Shown here: piece after piece, positions 26,715-35,068 of the stretch
How positions within the stretch are numbered: the stretch's first letter is position 1
Layout: each line of letters begins with the position of its first letter
Source of the DNA: Dyella japonica DSM 16301
Lineage (GTDB): Bacteria > Pseudomonadota > Gammaproteobacteria > Xanthomonadales > Rhodanobacteraceae
Reading direction: 5' to 3'
Length of the DNA: 64,000 nt
NCBI RefSeq assembly: GCF_001010355.1
Contig: NZ_JPLA01000014.1
Coordinates: 60,164-124,163, forward strand
The notes under the pieces: generated by a model
Database searches by the model: none
Seen by the model: the letters and a program-made list of their open reading frames with translations, nothing else
What the model was told of the DNA's origin: nothing
Made by a program: the position numbers and the translations under genes

Positions 26715-27272
26715 ATGCTGCGCCAACAGATACACCTGACCCTGCCGCCGTGGATCGACGAAGTGGTCGATACGCAAAAGCGCTACATCACCGACGAGGA
26801 ACGCGTGGCTCTTGCCATCGAACTCTCTCGTTTGAACATCGAGCGCAGCCATGGCGGCCCGTTCGGTGCGGCGGTGTTCGATGGACAAGGCCGCGTGATC
26901 TCGGTGGGCGTCAATCGCGTGGTGCCGCAGACCTGTTCGGTCGCGCACGCCGAAATGATGGCGTACATGAGTGCGCAGCAGCGCCTTGCCGCGTTCCGGC
27001 TCAATGCCGATGGCGGTCGCTACACGCTGGCCACCAGCGCGCAGCCGTGCTGCCAGTGCTATGGCGCCACCGTGTGGGCCGGCGTGGATGAGCTGCTGAT
27101 CGGCGCGCGTGCGCAGGACGTGGAAGAGCTCACCGAGTTCGACGAAGGCCCGTTGCCGGCCGACTGGGTCGGCGAGCTCGAAAAGCGTGGCATTGCCGTG
27201 CGCCGCGACATTCTTCGCGACGAGGCGCGCAGCGTGCTGGCGACCTACGGTCAGAGTGGGCAGCACTATTGA
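26715..27272 (+). CDS. Nucleoside/guanine-deaminase-like protein (cytidine deaminase fold)
   Basis: A 185-residue zinc hydrolase of the cytidine-deaminase superfamily, nearest in style to guanine and tRNA-adenosine deaminases. The zinc and proton-shuttle motif HAE is at residues 78-80 and PCCQC (PCxxC) at 111-115. GGPFGAAVFD is the usual early motif. AAGGAACG precedes ATG at 26715. Probably co-transcribed with glnS. Its stop overlaps the next start (TTGA), so it is coupled to the VTT protein. Substrate not determined; free purine or nucleoside is likely. Confidence 0.88.
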   Translation: MLRQQIHLTLPPWIDEVVDTQKRYITDEERVALAIELSRLNIERSHGGPFGAAVFDGQGRVISVGVNRVVPQTCSVAHAEMMAYMSAQQRLAAFRLNADGGRYTLATSAQPCCQCYGATVWAGVDELLIGARAQDVEELTEFDEGPLPADWVGELEKRGIAVRRDILRDEARSVLATYGQSGQHY

Positions 27273-28006
27273 GCCGCCTGCGCGCCGCGCTTCCGCTGAT
27301 CCTGCTGGTATTGGCCGGCATCGCCTTGTTCAGCTCCGGCCTGATGGACCGGCTGCATCCGGAGCAGCTGGTGCAGCACCAGGACCAGCTGCGCCAGGAG
27401 ATCGAAACCGCGCCGTGGCTTAGCCGCGTCACCTTCATCGGCCTGCTCACCCTGGCCATGTCCACCGGCATCCCGGGCACGGTGATCATCATCATCGCCG
27501 GCGGTTTTGCCTTTGGCGCGGTGGAAGGCAGCATCTACTCGTCGATCGGGCTCACCTTGGGCACGCTGATCCTGTTCCTGGCCAGCCGCTATGCCTTCGG
27601 TGCGGGCAGCAAACATCCGCCCGCCCTGGTCGACAAGCTGCACCACGGTTTCGAGCGCCATCCCGTGGCCTACACCATGTTTCTTCGCTTCGTGCCGGTC
27701 GCACCGTTTGGCCTGATCACGGTGGCGCTGGCCTGGCTGCGCTGTCCGCTTTGGCTGTTCATGGGCGCCAGCTGGCTGGGTGGCACCGTCTCGCTGATCT
27801 TCGAGACATCGATTGGCGCCGGCCTGGGCGCGGCGCTGGCGCAAAGCCATGGCCATTTCGGGCTGGAGCTGCTGATGCAGCGCGGCGTCTGGATGCCGCT
27901 TACCGCGATTGCCGTGCTGGCCCTGCTGCCGTTGCTGGTCGAACGCTTGACCAGCCGGCGTCACAAGACCGCCCTGGTGAGCAGGGCGAGCCATCCTCCA
28001 GAGTAA
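27269..28006 (+). CDS. VTT-domain (DedA/TVP38/TMEM64) inner-membrane protein
   Basis: A 245-residue multi-pass membrane protein of the VTT family, whose members flip phospholipids or undecaprenyl phosphate or affect envelope homeostasis. Helices appear at about 8-25, 55-100, 140-185 and 205-225. The family signature is visible in IPGTVIIIIAGGFAFG and in FLRFVPVAPFGLI. The start is TTG at 27269 overlapping the previous stop; another start a few codons in is possible. Specific substrate unknown. Confidence 0.87.
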   Translation: MSRLRAALPLILLVLAGIALFSSGLMDRLHPEQLVQHQDQLRQEIETAPWLSRVTFIGLLTLAMSTGIPGTVIIIIAGGFAFGAVEGSIYSSIGLTLGTLILFLASRYAFGAGSKHPPALVDKLHHGFERHPVAYTMFLRFVPVAPFGLITVALAWLRCPLWLFMGASWLGGTVSLIFETSIGAGLGAALAQSHGHFGLELLMQRGVWMPLTAIAVLALLPLLVERLTSRRHKTALVSRASHPPE

Positions 28007-28117
28007 GACCGACAAGCGCCATAGCCCGTTCGGAGGCCCCCAGTCGGCCTGCTGCCTGACTCGGAAAATCGCGCTAGGCTGGCCCAGCCTGACGCATGCA
28101 GCGTGCAAGGGGACGTG

Positions 28118-30016
28118 ATGGGTGCAGGGGTCAATTCCCGGACAGTGCAATGGTGGCGTCGCACGTCGCTGATGCAGCGGCTTGCCCTGGTGACACTCAT
28201 CCCGACCTTGGTCACCGCCACCTTGCTGGTGGCCATGCTGGCGCCGCAGCAGGTGATGACCTTGCGCGGCATGGCGCAGAACACCGCCGACGCCATCGCG
28301 ACACAGGCTGCCTCGGTCACCGCCGCCCCGTTGCGCGACATGCAGCGGCGCGAATTGGTGCGCATCGCCGAATCCATCAGCGACCTGCCGCATGTGGCCC
28401 GCGTGCAGATACGCGCCGCCGACGGCGAGATCCTGGCCGACAGCCTCGGGCGCAGCGGTGCCGACAACAACGAAGGCCTCACCGTGGTGCGCGACGTGAT
28501 CGACAGCGAGCGCCCGGGGCAACCCGTGCTGGGCTCGGTGGTGGTCGACGTGAGCCTGCGCGATGCGATCGCGATGCAGCAGGCGAGCCTGCGTCACGCG
28601 CTGGTGGCGCTGGTGATCAGCCTGTTCGTGGCCGCCATCATCGCGTGGCAGGCGGCGCGCTGGATCAGCGCGCCGCTGCGCCGCCTGGTCGATGCCGTGC
28701 ATCAGCTGGGCCGCGGCGACCGGCATGTGGAGGTGGAGGTCACCGACCAGACCGAAATCGGCGAACTGCAGCGCGGCTTCAACAGCGCTGCCATGGCGCT
28801 GTTCGACGTGCAGCGCGGCATGGAACGCGAGATCGAACACGCCACGGTGGAACTGGCGCGCAAGAACGCCGCGCTCGAAGCGGCCAGTGTGGCCAAGGCA
28901 CGTTTCCTCGCCGCGGCTTCGCACGATTTGCGTCAGCCGCTCTATGCACTGACTCTTTTTTCTTCGTCGCTGGCCGAGGACGAACGCGACCCGGTGCGCC
29001 TGGATCGCATCGCGCATATCCAGGAATGCGTGGAAGCGCTTGATCACCTGTTCAGCGAACTGCTTGACCTGTCGCGCCTGGAAACCGGCGCCATGCAGAT
29101 CGAGATCGCCGAGTTCCCGCTCGACCAGGTGTTCCAGGAAGTCAGCCGCAATTTCCGCATGATCGCCGAGCAACATGGCTTGCGGCTGATCATGCGCACC
29201 ACTGATCTGTGGGTGCGCAGCGATCGCACCATGCTCTCGCGCATCCTCAACAACCTGGTCAGCAACGCACTGCGCTATACCAGCCGCGGCGGCGTACTGG
29301 TGGTGGCGCGGCAACGTGCGGACGGCACCGCGCGGGTGGATGTGTGGGATACCGGCAGCGGCATCGCACCGGAGCACCAGGTGCGCGTGTTCGATGAGTT
29401 CTACCGGGTCGAATGCCACAGCAACGAACACGATGTGGGTCGCCGGCGCGGACTCGGCCTGGGCTTGGCCACCGTACAACGCCTGGCCGAATTGCTCGAC
29501 ACGCAGGTGGAGCTCAAATCCAAGCCCGGACGTGGCAGCGTTTTCAGCTTCCACCTGCCCCAGGTGCCTGCACAGCACATCGCGGCCAGCGTTGAAGAAG
29601 CCTCGCCGGATGTGTCGGGCATGCGCGTACTGGTGATCGACGACGAGCCCGCCATCCTCTCGGGCATCCGTTACCTGCTGTCCAGTTGGGGCTGCGAAGT
29701 GGCGGTGGCCGAGGATCGCGTGCAGGCCTTGCAGGCCGCGGAAGACTGGAACGTGCCGCCGGACATCGTGATTTCCGATCTGCGCCTGCGTGACGGCGAA
29801 AGCGGCCTGGACGTACTGGCCGCGCTGGATGCGCATTACCAGATCGACGGCAATCCGCCGTTCGCGCGCCTGCTCATCACCGGCGAAACCCGCAGCGATC
29901 GCCTGCGCGAAATCATGGCTGCACGCATACCCGTGCTCTACAAGCCGGTGTCACCCGAACAGCTGCGCGAAGCGCTGATGGTGGCGTGGAGCGCCTCGCG
30001 CGCCACCACGGCCTGA
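28118..30016 (+). CDS. Hybrid sensor histidine kinase with C-terminal receiver
   Basis: A 632-residue membrane sensor. Membrane helices near 21-42 and 160-178 enclose a periplasmic region of about 115 residues; HAMP follows (178-232), then a coiled linker, the phosphoacceptor motif SHDLRQPLYALTLF (His 269), an ATPase domain with NNLVSNALRY, DTGSGIAP and GLGLGLATV, and a receiver domain (from about 503) with phosphoacceptor Asp 554 in VISDLRL. ATG at 28118 is chosen because AAGGGGA precedes it; a GTG 15 nt upstream overlaps that site. It is convergent with the DotU-IcmF gene with 5 bp between stops. No output domain, so it must signal through a partner. Confidence 0.93.
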   Translation: MGAGVNSRTVQWWRRTSLMQRLALVTLIPTLVTATLLVAMLAPQQVMTLRGMAQNTADAIATQAASVTAAPLRDMQRRELVRIAESISDLPHVARVQIRAADGEILADSLGRSGADNNEGLTVVRDVIDSERPGQPVLGSVVVDVSLRDAIAMQQASLRHALVALVISLFVAAIIAWQAARWISAPLRRLVDAVHQLGRGDRHVEVEVTDQTEIGELQRGFNSAAMALFDVQRGMEREIEHATVELARKNAALEAASVAKARFLAAASHDLRQPLYALTLFSSSLAEDERDPVRLDRIAHIQECVEALDHLFSELLDLSRLETGAMQIEIAEFPLDQVFQEVSRNFRMIAEQHGLRLIMRTTDLWVRSDRTMLSRILNNLVSNALRYTSRGGVLVVARQRADGTARVDVWDTGSGIAPEHQVRVFDEFYRVECHSNEHDVGRRRGLGLGLATVQRLAELLDTQVELKSKPGRGSVFSFHLPQVPAQHIAASVEEASPDVSGMRVLVIDDEPAILSGIRYLLSSWGCEVAVAEDRVQALQAAEDWNVPPDIVISDLRLRDGESGLDVLAALDAHYQIDGNPPFARLLITGETRSDRLREIMAARIPVLYKPVSPEQLREALMVAWSASRATTA

Positions 30017-30021
30017 AACGA

Positions 30022-31785
30022 TCAAGCCTTGGGTGCGACGCGGCGCGCCAGCACGCGGTCGGCAGGCAGGAAGCGATTGAACAGGTCGTCGACGAATTCG
30101 CCGTTGGGCGCATCGCTGCGCGAGCCACCCGTCACGTACAGGCCTTGCCAGTGCAGGCGGCGTTCGCCGTGGACTTCGTTGGCCTGAAGACGTTCAAGGA
30201 AGCTGCGCAAACCGCGTTGCACACCATATAGGGATTGCAGGAAGGCAAACGCCTCACGACGCCGGCGCGGATCGCGCTCGCTCGCCAGCACGGCCTGGGC
30301 AATCGCCAGCAGGCGATCGGAGACGGCATCGGCATGGGACTCGACGCGTGTATCGAGCACGCCGTCTTCGAGCACCGCGGCATGACGCCAGCCCAGGACG
30401 CGGCGAAACACCGACAGGGGCAGCGCCGAGCGGAACGCGGCATGCCCCGGCAAGGCTTCCAGTCCGGTCACCACCACATACACCGGCAACTGCAGCTGCA
30501 GTCGACGCGTGGCTTCATCGGCGAGCCGATGCAGGCGATCGGCATGCGTGGCGACCGCGCCGTCTGGCTCGCGCAGGCTCTGCGCGGCGATGCAGATCAC
30601 CATGCCATCCAGCGGAAGCTTGCGACGTTCCTTGGCCAGCAAGGCCAGCGCCTTGGACCAGGGCGCGTCGCCATCGCCCACGGTGGCGTGCGGATGCGAA
30701 AGCCGCGGGCCGGGTTCGATCGCCACCAGCGCGCGGAACACCCACCAGTGCCACGGCCGCGTGTCGTTGGCACGCGCCAGCTCGCGCGCATGCGGTGCGG
30801 CAGCGGCGGCCTGCAGCAAGGAGCGGACATCCGCCGCGCTGTCGCCCACGAACAGCAGCCACGGATGCCGTGAAAGCTGACGCCAGCGGCCACGGCGGCG
30901 GAACGGATGCAGGATGGCGCCGCGCAGGCGGCGGGCGGCGTCCTTCACCGCGGCCGAGATGCTGCCGATGCCATAGCCTGCCTCGGTGCTGTCGGCCACA
31001 CGGGTGTGGGCACGCATCACCACCAGGGATTGCCAGGCCAGCACGCCGATCCAGCCCACCACCGCCAGCCCCGCCACGATGAGGCTGCTGGTGAACCAGG
31101 CCTGCTCGGACAAGGCGTGACTGAACAGCGGCGCCACGAAAGCCACGAACACCAGCAACACCACCAGCGCCGCCACCAGCTGGGCGAGACGGCGCCCCAT
31201 CCAGCTCACCGGCAGGCGCAGCACCGGGGAACCGGAGGTCATATACGGCTGCGGCGTCACCGATTCGCGCTGCAGGGACTGCAGCAGGCCCGCCGCGCCG
31301 GTGCTGGCCGGGCAGTACAGCGCCTTGATCCGCCCCAGCTCGCCGCTGTCGCCCTGCTCGTAGTAATACTGGCCGGCGAAGCCCAGCAGCAGCGCCATGC
31401 TGAACACTTCGCGGACTTCGTCCTCGCTGCTGCCAAGGCGACCGAGCTGATCGAAGAATTCGGTGGCGGCGCCGCCGGTACGGAACAGCGTCTGCTGCAG
31501 CGGCGTGACCTGACGCCAGCCGCCGTGACGCGTGACCACCTCGTCAAACCATGCCGCGACCGCAAACGCCGCCAGCTCGACCTGGGCCAGCAGCTTGCCG
31601 CGCGCGAACGCCGCGCCGCGGCTTTGCTCCACCAGGGCGACCGCGCGTGCGTGCACGGACGGCAATTCGTCGTCGGAAAGATTCTGGCTGGTGGCCTGCT
31701 CGTCGATCAGCAGGCCATATGCGAACAGAGGCGCAAAACATTCCAGCAGCCGCATGGCACCTATAGCCGTCAAAGCCTGTTGCAT
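30022..31785 (-). CDS. Orphan DotU (TssL) - IcmF (TssM) fusion protein
   Basis: A 587-residue fusion of two secretion-complex domains. Residues about 10-160 match the DotU/TssL cytoplasmic domain (LLECFAPLFAYGLL, then FAVAAWFDEVV, PLQQTLFRTGG, LLLGFAGQYYY). Two membrane helices (about 199-221 and 231-256) replace the TssM hairpin. Residues about 305-587 match the TssM/IcmF cytoplasmic region: PWLLFVGDSAADVRSLL at the P-loop position, LPVYVVVTGLEALPG, FLQSLYGVQRGLRSFLE, and LYVTGG near the end. The Walker A glycine-lysine is missing, so nucleotide binding is doubtful. The long periplasmic part of TssM is absent. ATG at 31785 follows GGAG; an upstream GTG at 31812 is possible. No other type VI or IVB gene is nearby. 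Confidence 0.85.
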   Translation of the reverse strand: MQQALTAIGAMRLLECFAPLFAYGLLIDEQATSQNLSDDELPSVHARAVALVEQSRGAAFARGKLLAQVELAAFAVAAWFDEVVTRHGGWRQVTPLQQTLFRTGGAATEFFDQLGRLGSSEDEVREVFSMALLLGFAGQYYYEQGDSGELGRIKALYCPASTGAAGLLQSLQRESVTPQPYMTSGSPVLRLPVSWMGRRLAQLVAALVVLLVFVAFVAPLFSHALSEQAWFTSSLIVAGLAVVGWIGVLAWQSLVVMRAHTRVADSTEAGYGIGSISAAVKDAARRLRGAILHPFRRRGRWRQLSRHPWLLFVGDSAADVRSLLQAAAAAPHARELARANDTRPWHWWVFRALVAIEPGPRLSHPHATVGDGDAPWSKALALLAKERRKLPLDGMVICIAAQSLREPDGAVATHADRLHRLADEATRRLQLQLPVYVVVTGLEALPGHAAFRSALPLSVFRRVLGWRHAAVLEDGVLDTRVESHADAVSDRLLAIAQAVLASERDPRRRREAFAFLQSLYGVQRGLRSFLERLQANEVHGERRLHWQGLYVTGGSRSDAPNGEFVDDLFNRFLPADRVLARRVAPKA

Positions 31786-32332
31786 GTCGCTCCATTGCCC
31801 CTGCCGCACCACATAGCCGCGTCGGACGGGGATGAGCGCCGAAGTCTACGACGATACACGTCGTCGTGCCGACCATGCAGTGCCCGCCAGGTGACCCGGC
31901 CCGAACCACCGGAGACGAGCGCGTCCCCGGGAAAGAAGGCCATCCATGGCGAACCGGCGGGCGCGGGCCTTAGGTCCCGCATGCCGGAGGTTCCAACGGG
32001 TTTCGGGGGAGACTTGGCACAGCACGCAGTGGCTCGGGCAGGCCGGTGGCGCATCGCGTGGCGTTCATCAAGTACCAGGTCTCTCGGTGTTCGGTGTGGA
32101 TCGCGCCAACAGCTTGCACGACCCGAACGCTCCGCATCCACCCAGCGGGTAACGATGAGCGATTCCCCCGATCGCGGCGGCATTGTCACGATTGGCGGCG
32201 TGACGGCGCCATATCTCGTTGAGGCTATGCCGTTCGTACGCGCTTTGTGGTTGCCGCGCGAACGGGCTGGGGCTATGTTGCGTAGGCGGACGTGCGGTGA
32301 TGGGATTACCGTACAGCGCCATGGGGAATGAG
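31786..32332. promoter_or_regulatory. 547-bp divergent intergenic region, no gene supported
   Basis: Lies between the DotU-IcmF gene (leftward) and the NarL-type regulator gene (rightward) and must carry promoters for both. The only clear structure is a 7-bp inverted repeat ACGACGA/TCGTCGT with a 6-nt loop at 31848-31867, close to the DotU-IcmF start. Open frames here are short or of unlikely composition and show no family features. I could not assign a sigma-70 promoter with confidence. Confidence 0.4.
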
Positions 32333-33013
32333 ATGCGCATATTGATCGCAGACGACCATCGGCTGATCGTCGAAGGTGTCAAGCTCAAGCTGGCCGAGCT
32401 TGGGCCGGACACCGATTTTGTGATGGCCATGGATATGGCTGAGCTACGCGAGGCCATCCATTCGCCGGAGGCACCGTCGCTGTCGCTCGCCCTGATCGAC
32501 CTGGCCATGCCCGGCGTCCAGGGCAGCGAACATCTGGCCGAAGTGATCGAACATCTGCCCCACGTGCCGGTGATGGTGCTGTCCGGCTCGGAGGACGGCG
32601 CGCTGATGAAGAGCCTGCTGGCCATGGGCGTGCAGGGTTTCATCCCCAAGGCCTATTCGCCCGACGTGATGCTTTCGGCCGTGCGCCTGGTGCTGTCCGG
32701 CGGCGTCTACGTGCCGCCGCTGCTGCTGCAGGAACGCGTCGATGGCGCGGTGCCGACACCGCCGCCAGCCACCGCATCGCAGCTGCCACCGGGCGCCGAC
32801 TCGCTGGAGGAGCGCCTGCGCAAACTGCTCACCGAACGCCAGATCGATGTGCTGCGCCTGCTCTCGCAGGGCAAGCCGAACAAGCTGATCGCGCGCGACC
32901 TGGGGATCAGCGAGGGCACGGTGAAGATCCATCTGGCAGCGATCTTCCGCGCACTGAACGTGCGCAACCGCGTGGAGGCCGTGGTGGCCTCGCGCCGCAT
33001 CAGCGGCCTCTGA
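32333..33013 (+). CDS. NarL/FixJ-type response regulator
   Basis: A 226-residue response regulator. The receiver has acidic pair DD at residues 7-8, phosphoacceptor Asp 56 (LIDLAMPG), Ser 84 and Lys 106. A proline-rich linker leads to a LuxR-type helix-turn-helix (LTERQIDVLRLLSQGKPNK, then SEGTVKIHLAAIFRALN). The ATG at 32333 has GGGGAATGAG just upstream; an ATG 12 nt earlier is an alternative. It is orphan in the sense that no kinase is directly adjacent, but kinases lie 2 kb on either side, and a PhnD-like gene follows 38 bp downstream. Confidence 0.93.
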   Translation: MRILIADDHRLIVEGVKLKLAELGPDTDFVMAMDMAELREAIHSPEAPSLSLALIDLAMPGVQGSEHLAEVIEHLPHVPVMVLSGSEDGALMKSLLAMGVQGFIPKAYSPDVMLSAVRLVLSGGVYVPPLLLQERVDGAVPTPPPATASQLPPGADSLEERLRKLLTERQIDVLRLLSQGKPNKLIARDLGISEGTVKIHLAAIFRALNVRNRVEAVVASRRISGL

Positions 33014-33051
33014 TCGCCACGCCGCTGATCCGAAGGTAGCCACGCCCGCCT

Positions 33052-34188
33052 ATGCGCCTCGCTCCGGATGCACTCGCCGAGAACAGCACAGACGGACAGT
33101 TTTCGCGGCCCATCGGCAAGCCTGCGCTGCCCATGGCCGCCATCGCCGACCCACAGACCAGGCCAGAACGGCGCGGTTTCCTGAGGCTGCTGTGCGCGGC
33201 CAGCCTGCTGATCGCCGTCCTCGGTCCATCGGCTGTCGCTGCCGAAGCGCCGCAGAACAGCGGCCACATCAACGCGCTGACCTTCGGCATCCTCCCCATC
33301 GGCGGCCCATCCGAATCACTGGCCGCCTGGCGCCCGATGCTGGACGACCTCAGCCGCACGCTGCACCTGCCCATCCGCAGTCTCTCGGTAAGCACCTATG
33401 AGGGACTGGGCCAGGCGATGGCCGAGGAGCGGGTGGACTTCGCTTTCGTCTCGGGTCGGCTGGCACTCGATGCCGTCATTCACGACCGCATGCAGGTGAT
33501 CGCCCAGCTCACGCGCAGCAATGGTTCGCGCGGTTATTACTCGGTGCTGCTGGTGGCCAAGGACTCCCCCATCCGCAACCTCGAGGACCTGTACCGCCAG
33601 CCAGGCAAGCTGCGCTATGCGCGCGGCGAGGTGTTGTCGGTGTCCGGTTATCTGGTGCCCGAAACCCAGGTCTTTGCCAACCGGCGGCTGGATTCGGACA
33701 CCTTCTTTGCCGGCGTGTCGGTGGACAACCACCAGAACAACGCGCTGGCGGTGGCCAACAACGAAGCCGACGTCGCTTCCAACAATACCGCCGACATGGA
33801 GCGCTTCGCCGAGCGCTTTCCCGATCAGTACGCACGGCTGCGCGTGCTGTGGACCTCCAGCCTGATTCCGCACGCCGTGGTGGTGATCCGCACCGACCTG
33901 CCGGCGGAGCTGCGCCAGCGCGTGGCCGCGGCGCTCACCTCATATGCCAAGGGCAAGAACGCCGCGGCCGAGCTGGCCAAGCTGCACCTGATCCACGACA
34001 TCAGCGGCTTCTCGCCGGCCGGCAACGAGACCCTGGTGCCGTTTGCCGACATCGAGTTCAATCTCGATCGCCGCCGCGCCTACAGCGCGCAATGGGTGAG
34101 CGATGCGGCGATGCAGACGCGGCTGAAGAAGATCGATGCCGAGCACGAGGCGCTGGTGCACCAGCTGATGGCGCCCAGCACCCCGTAG
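33052..34188 (+). CDS. PhnD-like periplasmic substrate-binding protein
   Basis: A 378-residue binding protein of the phosphate/phosphonate (PhnD/SsuA/transferrin) family. After an N-terminal region that includes RRGFLRLL followed by a hydrophobic stretch ending in PSAVAAEA, the mature part begins LTFGILPIGGP and shows FAFVSGRLALDAV and the central GYLVPETQVF. The RRxFL segment resembles a Tat signal. The start is uncertain: ATG at 33052 has AAGGTAG somewhat far upstream, and ATG at 33133 would give a shorter leader. No ABC permease or ATPase is nearby, so it may be a sensory binding protein for the flanking histidine kinases rather than a transporter part. Confidence 0.85.
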   Translation: MRLAPDALAENSTDGQFSRPIGKPALPMAAIADPQTRPERRGFLRLLCAASLLIAVLGPSAVAAEAPQNSGHINALTFGILPIGGPSESLAAWRPMLDDLSRTLHLPIRSLSVSTYEGLGQAMAEERVDFAFVSGRLALDAVIHDRMQVIAQLTRSNGSRGYYSVLLVAKDSPIRNLEDLYRQPGKLRYARGEVLSVSGYLVPETQVFANRRLDSDTFFAGVSVDNHQNNALAVANNEADVASNNTADMERFAERFPDQYARLRVLWTSSLIPHAVVVIRTDLPAELRQRVAAALTSYAKGKNAAAELAKLHLIHDISGFSPAGNETLVPFADIEFNLDRRRAYSAQWVSDAAMQTRLKKIDAEHEALVHQLMAPSTP

Positions 34189-34199
34189 ACGTCGCCGGC

Positions 34200-34721
34200 T
34201 CAGTGCCCCGGCATGTCCTTGATGTTGAAGGTCTGACCATTGGGCATGATCATGTCGCCCGGCTTCTGCCCCGCCGCGCACTGGCCGATCCAATGGCCGC
34301 TGCTGGTCATGGTCATCTCGGCGTGACCCATGATCGCCGGGTCGTACTTGATGTGGCCCTGCGTCGAATAGGCCGAGTCACCCTGATAGTTGGTCTCGCT
34401 GTGGCTGGTCATATTGACCTCGCCGCTGGGCGAATTGATCTTGCACACGGCATCGGTGATCACCTTGTTGCCCTGCACATCGATCTTGAAGGTGCTGCAC
34501 ATCTGGCCGCTCATGTGCGTGCCCATCTTGTACATCGCCGTATCGGTGTCGGCGTCCAGGCAAGCCTTGGTCGTCTGCGCCTGTCCGCCCATGCCGGAGG
34601 TCTGCATTTCCCACAGGCCAGGCTTGCGCTTGGGGATGTTGGAGGGAATGTCCTGCGCCAGGGCAGCACCGGTGAGACCCAGCAGGGAAACGGCAATCAA
34701 CCAGCGACAACGTGAAGACAT
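34200..34721 (-). CDS. DUF3617 domain-containing exported protein
   Basis: A 173-residue exported protein. A signal peptide spans about 1-22 (LIAVSLLGLTGAALA). The mature part has the DUF3617 pattern: KPGLWEMQTSGMGG, a conserved Cys in TKACLDAD, and a second pair of cysteines further on. Such proteins are common in Xanthomonadales and have no known function. The ATG was placed at the start of the signal peptide rather than at the long frame's start. Convergent with the PhnD-like gene (11 bp apart). Confidence 0.85.
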   Translation of the reverse strand: MSSRCRWLIAVSLLGLTGAALAQDIPSNIPKRKPGLWEMQTSGMGGQAQTTKACLDADTDTAMYKMGTHMSGQMCSTFKIDVQGNKVITDAVCKINSPSGEVNMTSHSETNYQGDSAYSTQGHIKYDPAIMGHAEMTMTSSGHWIGQCAAGQKPGDMIMPNGQTFNIKDMPGH

Positions 34722-34815
34722 GGAGTTCTCCGATCCGCCCGGGGTGGGCGTGCGGGTGGCAAGGTAACGCCAAATGCGGCCGCCGTCATGCTGAACCGTT
34801 CTGCAGCGCACCACG

Positions 34816-34941
34816 TCACACTTTCGACCCATAGTCCGTTAGCACTATGGCGCCTCGCGCTAGATCGAACTGGGTATCGAAGGGTGGTAGTGGATTCTTT
34901 AGAGTGCCAATCAGGGTGATTCCGCGAAGCGGCGCGCCCAT
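34816..34941 (-). CDS. Possible 41-residue protein in a lower-GC patch
   Basis: A short frame beginning MGAPLRGITLIGTLK and ending DYGSKV, in a stretch (about 34830-34990) that is visibly lower in GC than its surroundings. AGGAC lies about 9 nt upstream of the ATG. The composition looks protein-like, but I recognise no family and the length gives little statistical support. It sits in the 347-bp gap between the DUF3617 gene and the histidine kinase gene, where nothing else is apparent. It could also be a remnant of a longer gene. Confidence 0.25.
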   Translation of the reverse strand: MGAPLRGITLIGTLKNPLPPFDTQFDLARGAIVLTDYGSKV

Positions 34942-35068
34942 CTCATTGTCCTGTTCCCTGCCGGGATCCCGCGTGATGCTGTCAAGCTGCCTCCATCTGT
35001 ACTCCAAGCCCCGGCGACGGCACGACTGCCTGTCGTCGGTGCGCCGCTGCGAGTGGGAGGCCTGACGC

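Noticed and set aside
24864..27266. An 800-codon open frame on the minus strand opposite glnS and the deaminase gene
   Set aside because: Shadow of two well-supported genes; composition typical of reverse-complement reading of GC-rich codons.
27266..29836. An 856-codon minus-strand frame opposite the VTT and hybrid-kinase genes
   Set aside because: The plus strand carries clear VTT and kinase/receiver motifs throughout; the antisense frame has none.
30022..31785. A type VI secretion cluster
   Set aside because: Only the DotU-IcmF fusion is present; no Hcp, VgrG, sheath, baseplate or ClpV gene is in the window.
32155..32331. A 58-codon frame (MSDSPDRGG...) upstream of the NarL-type regulator
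   Set aside because: No ribosome site, Arg-rich tail and no recognisable family; it lies in a region that must hold promoters.
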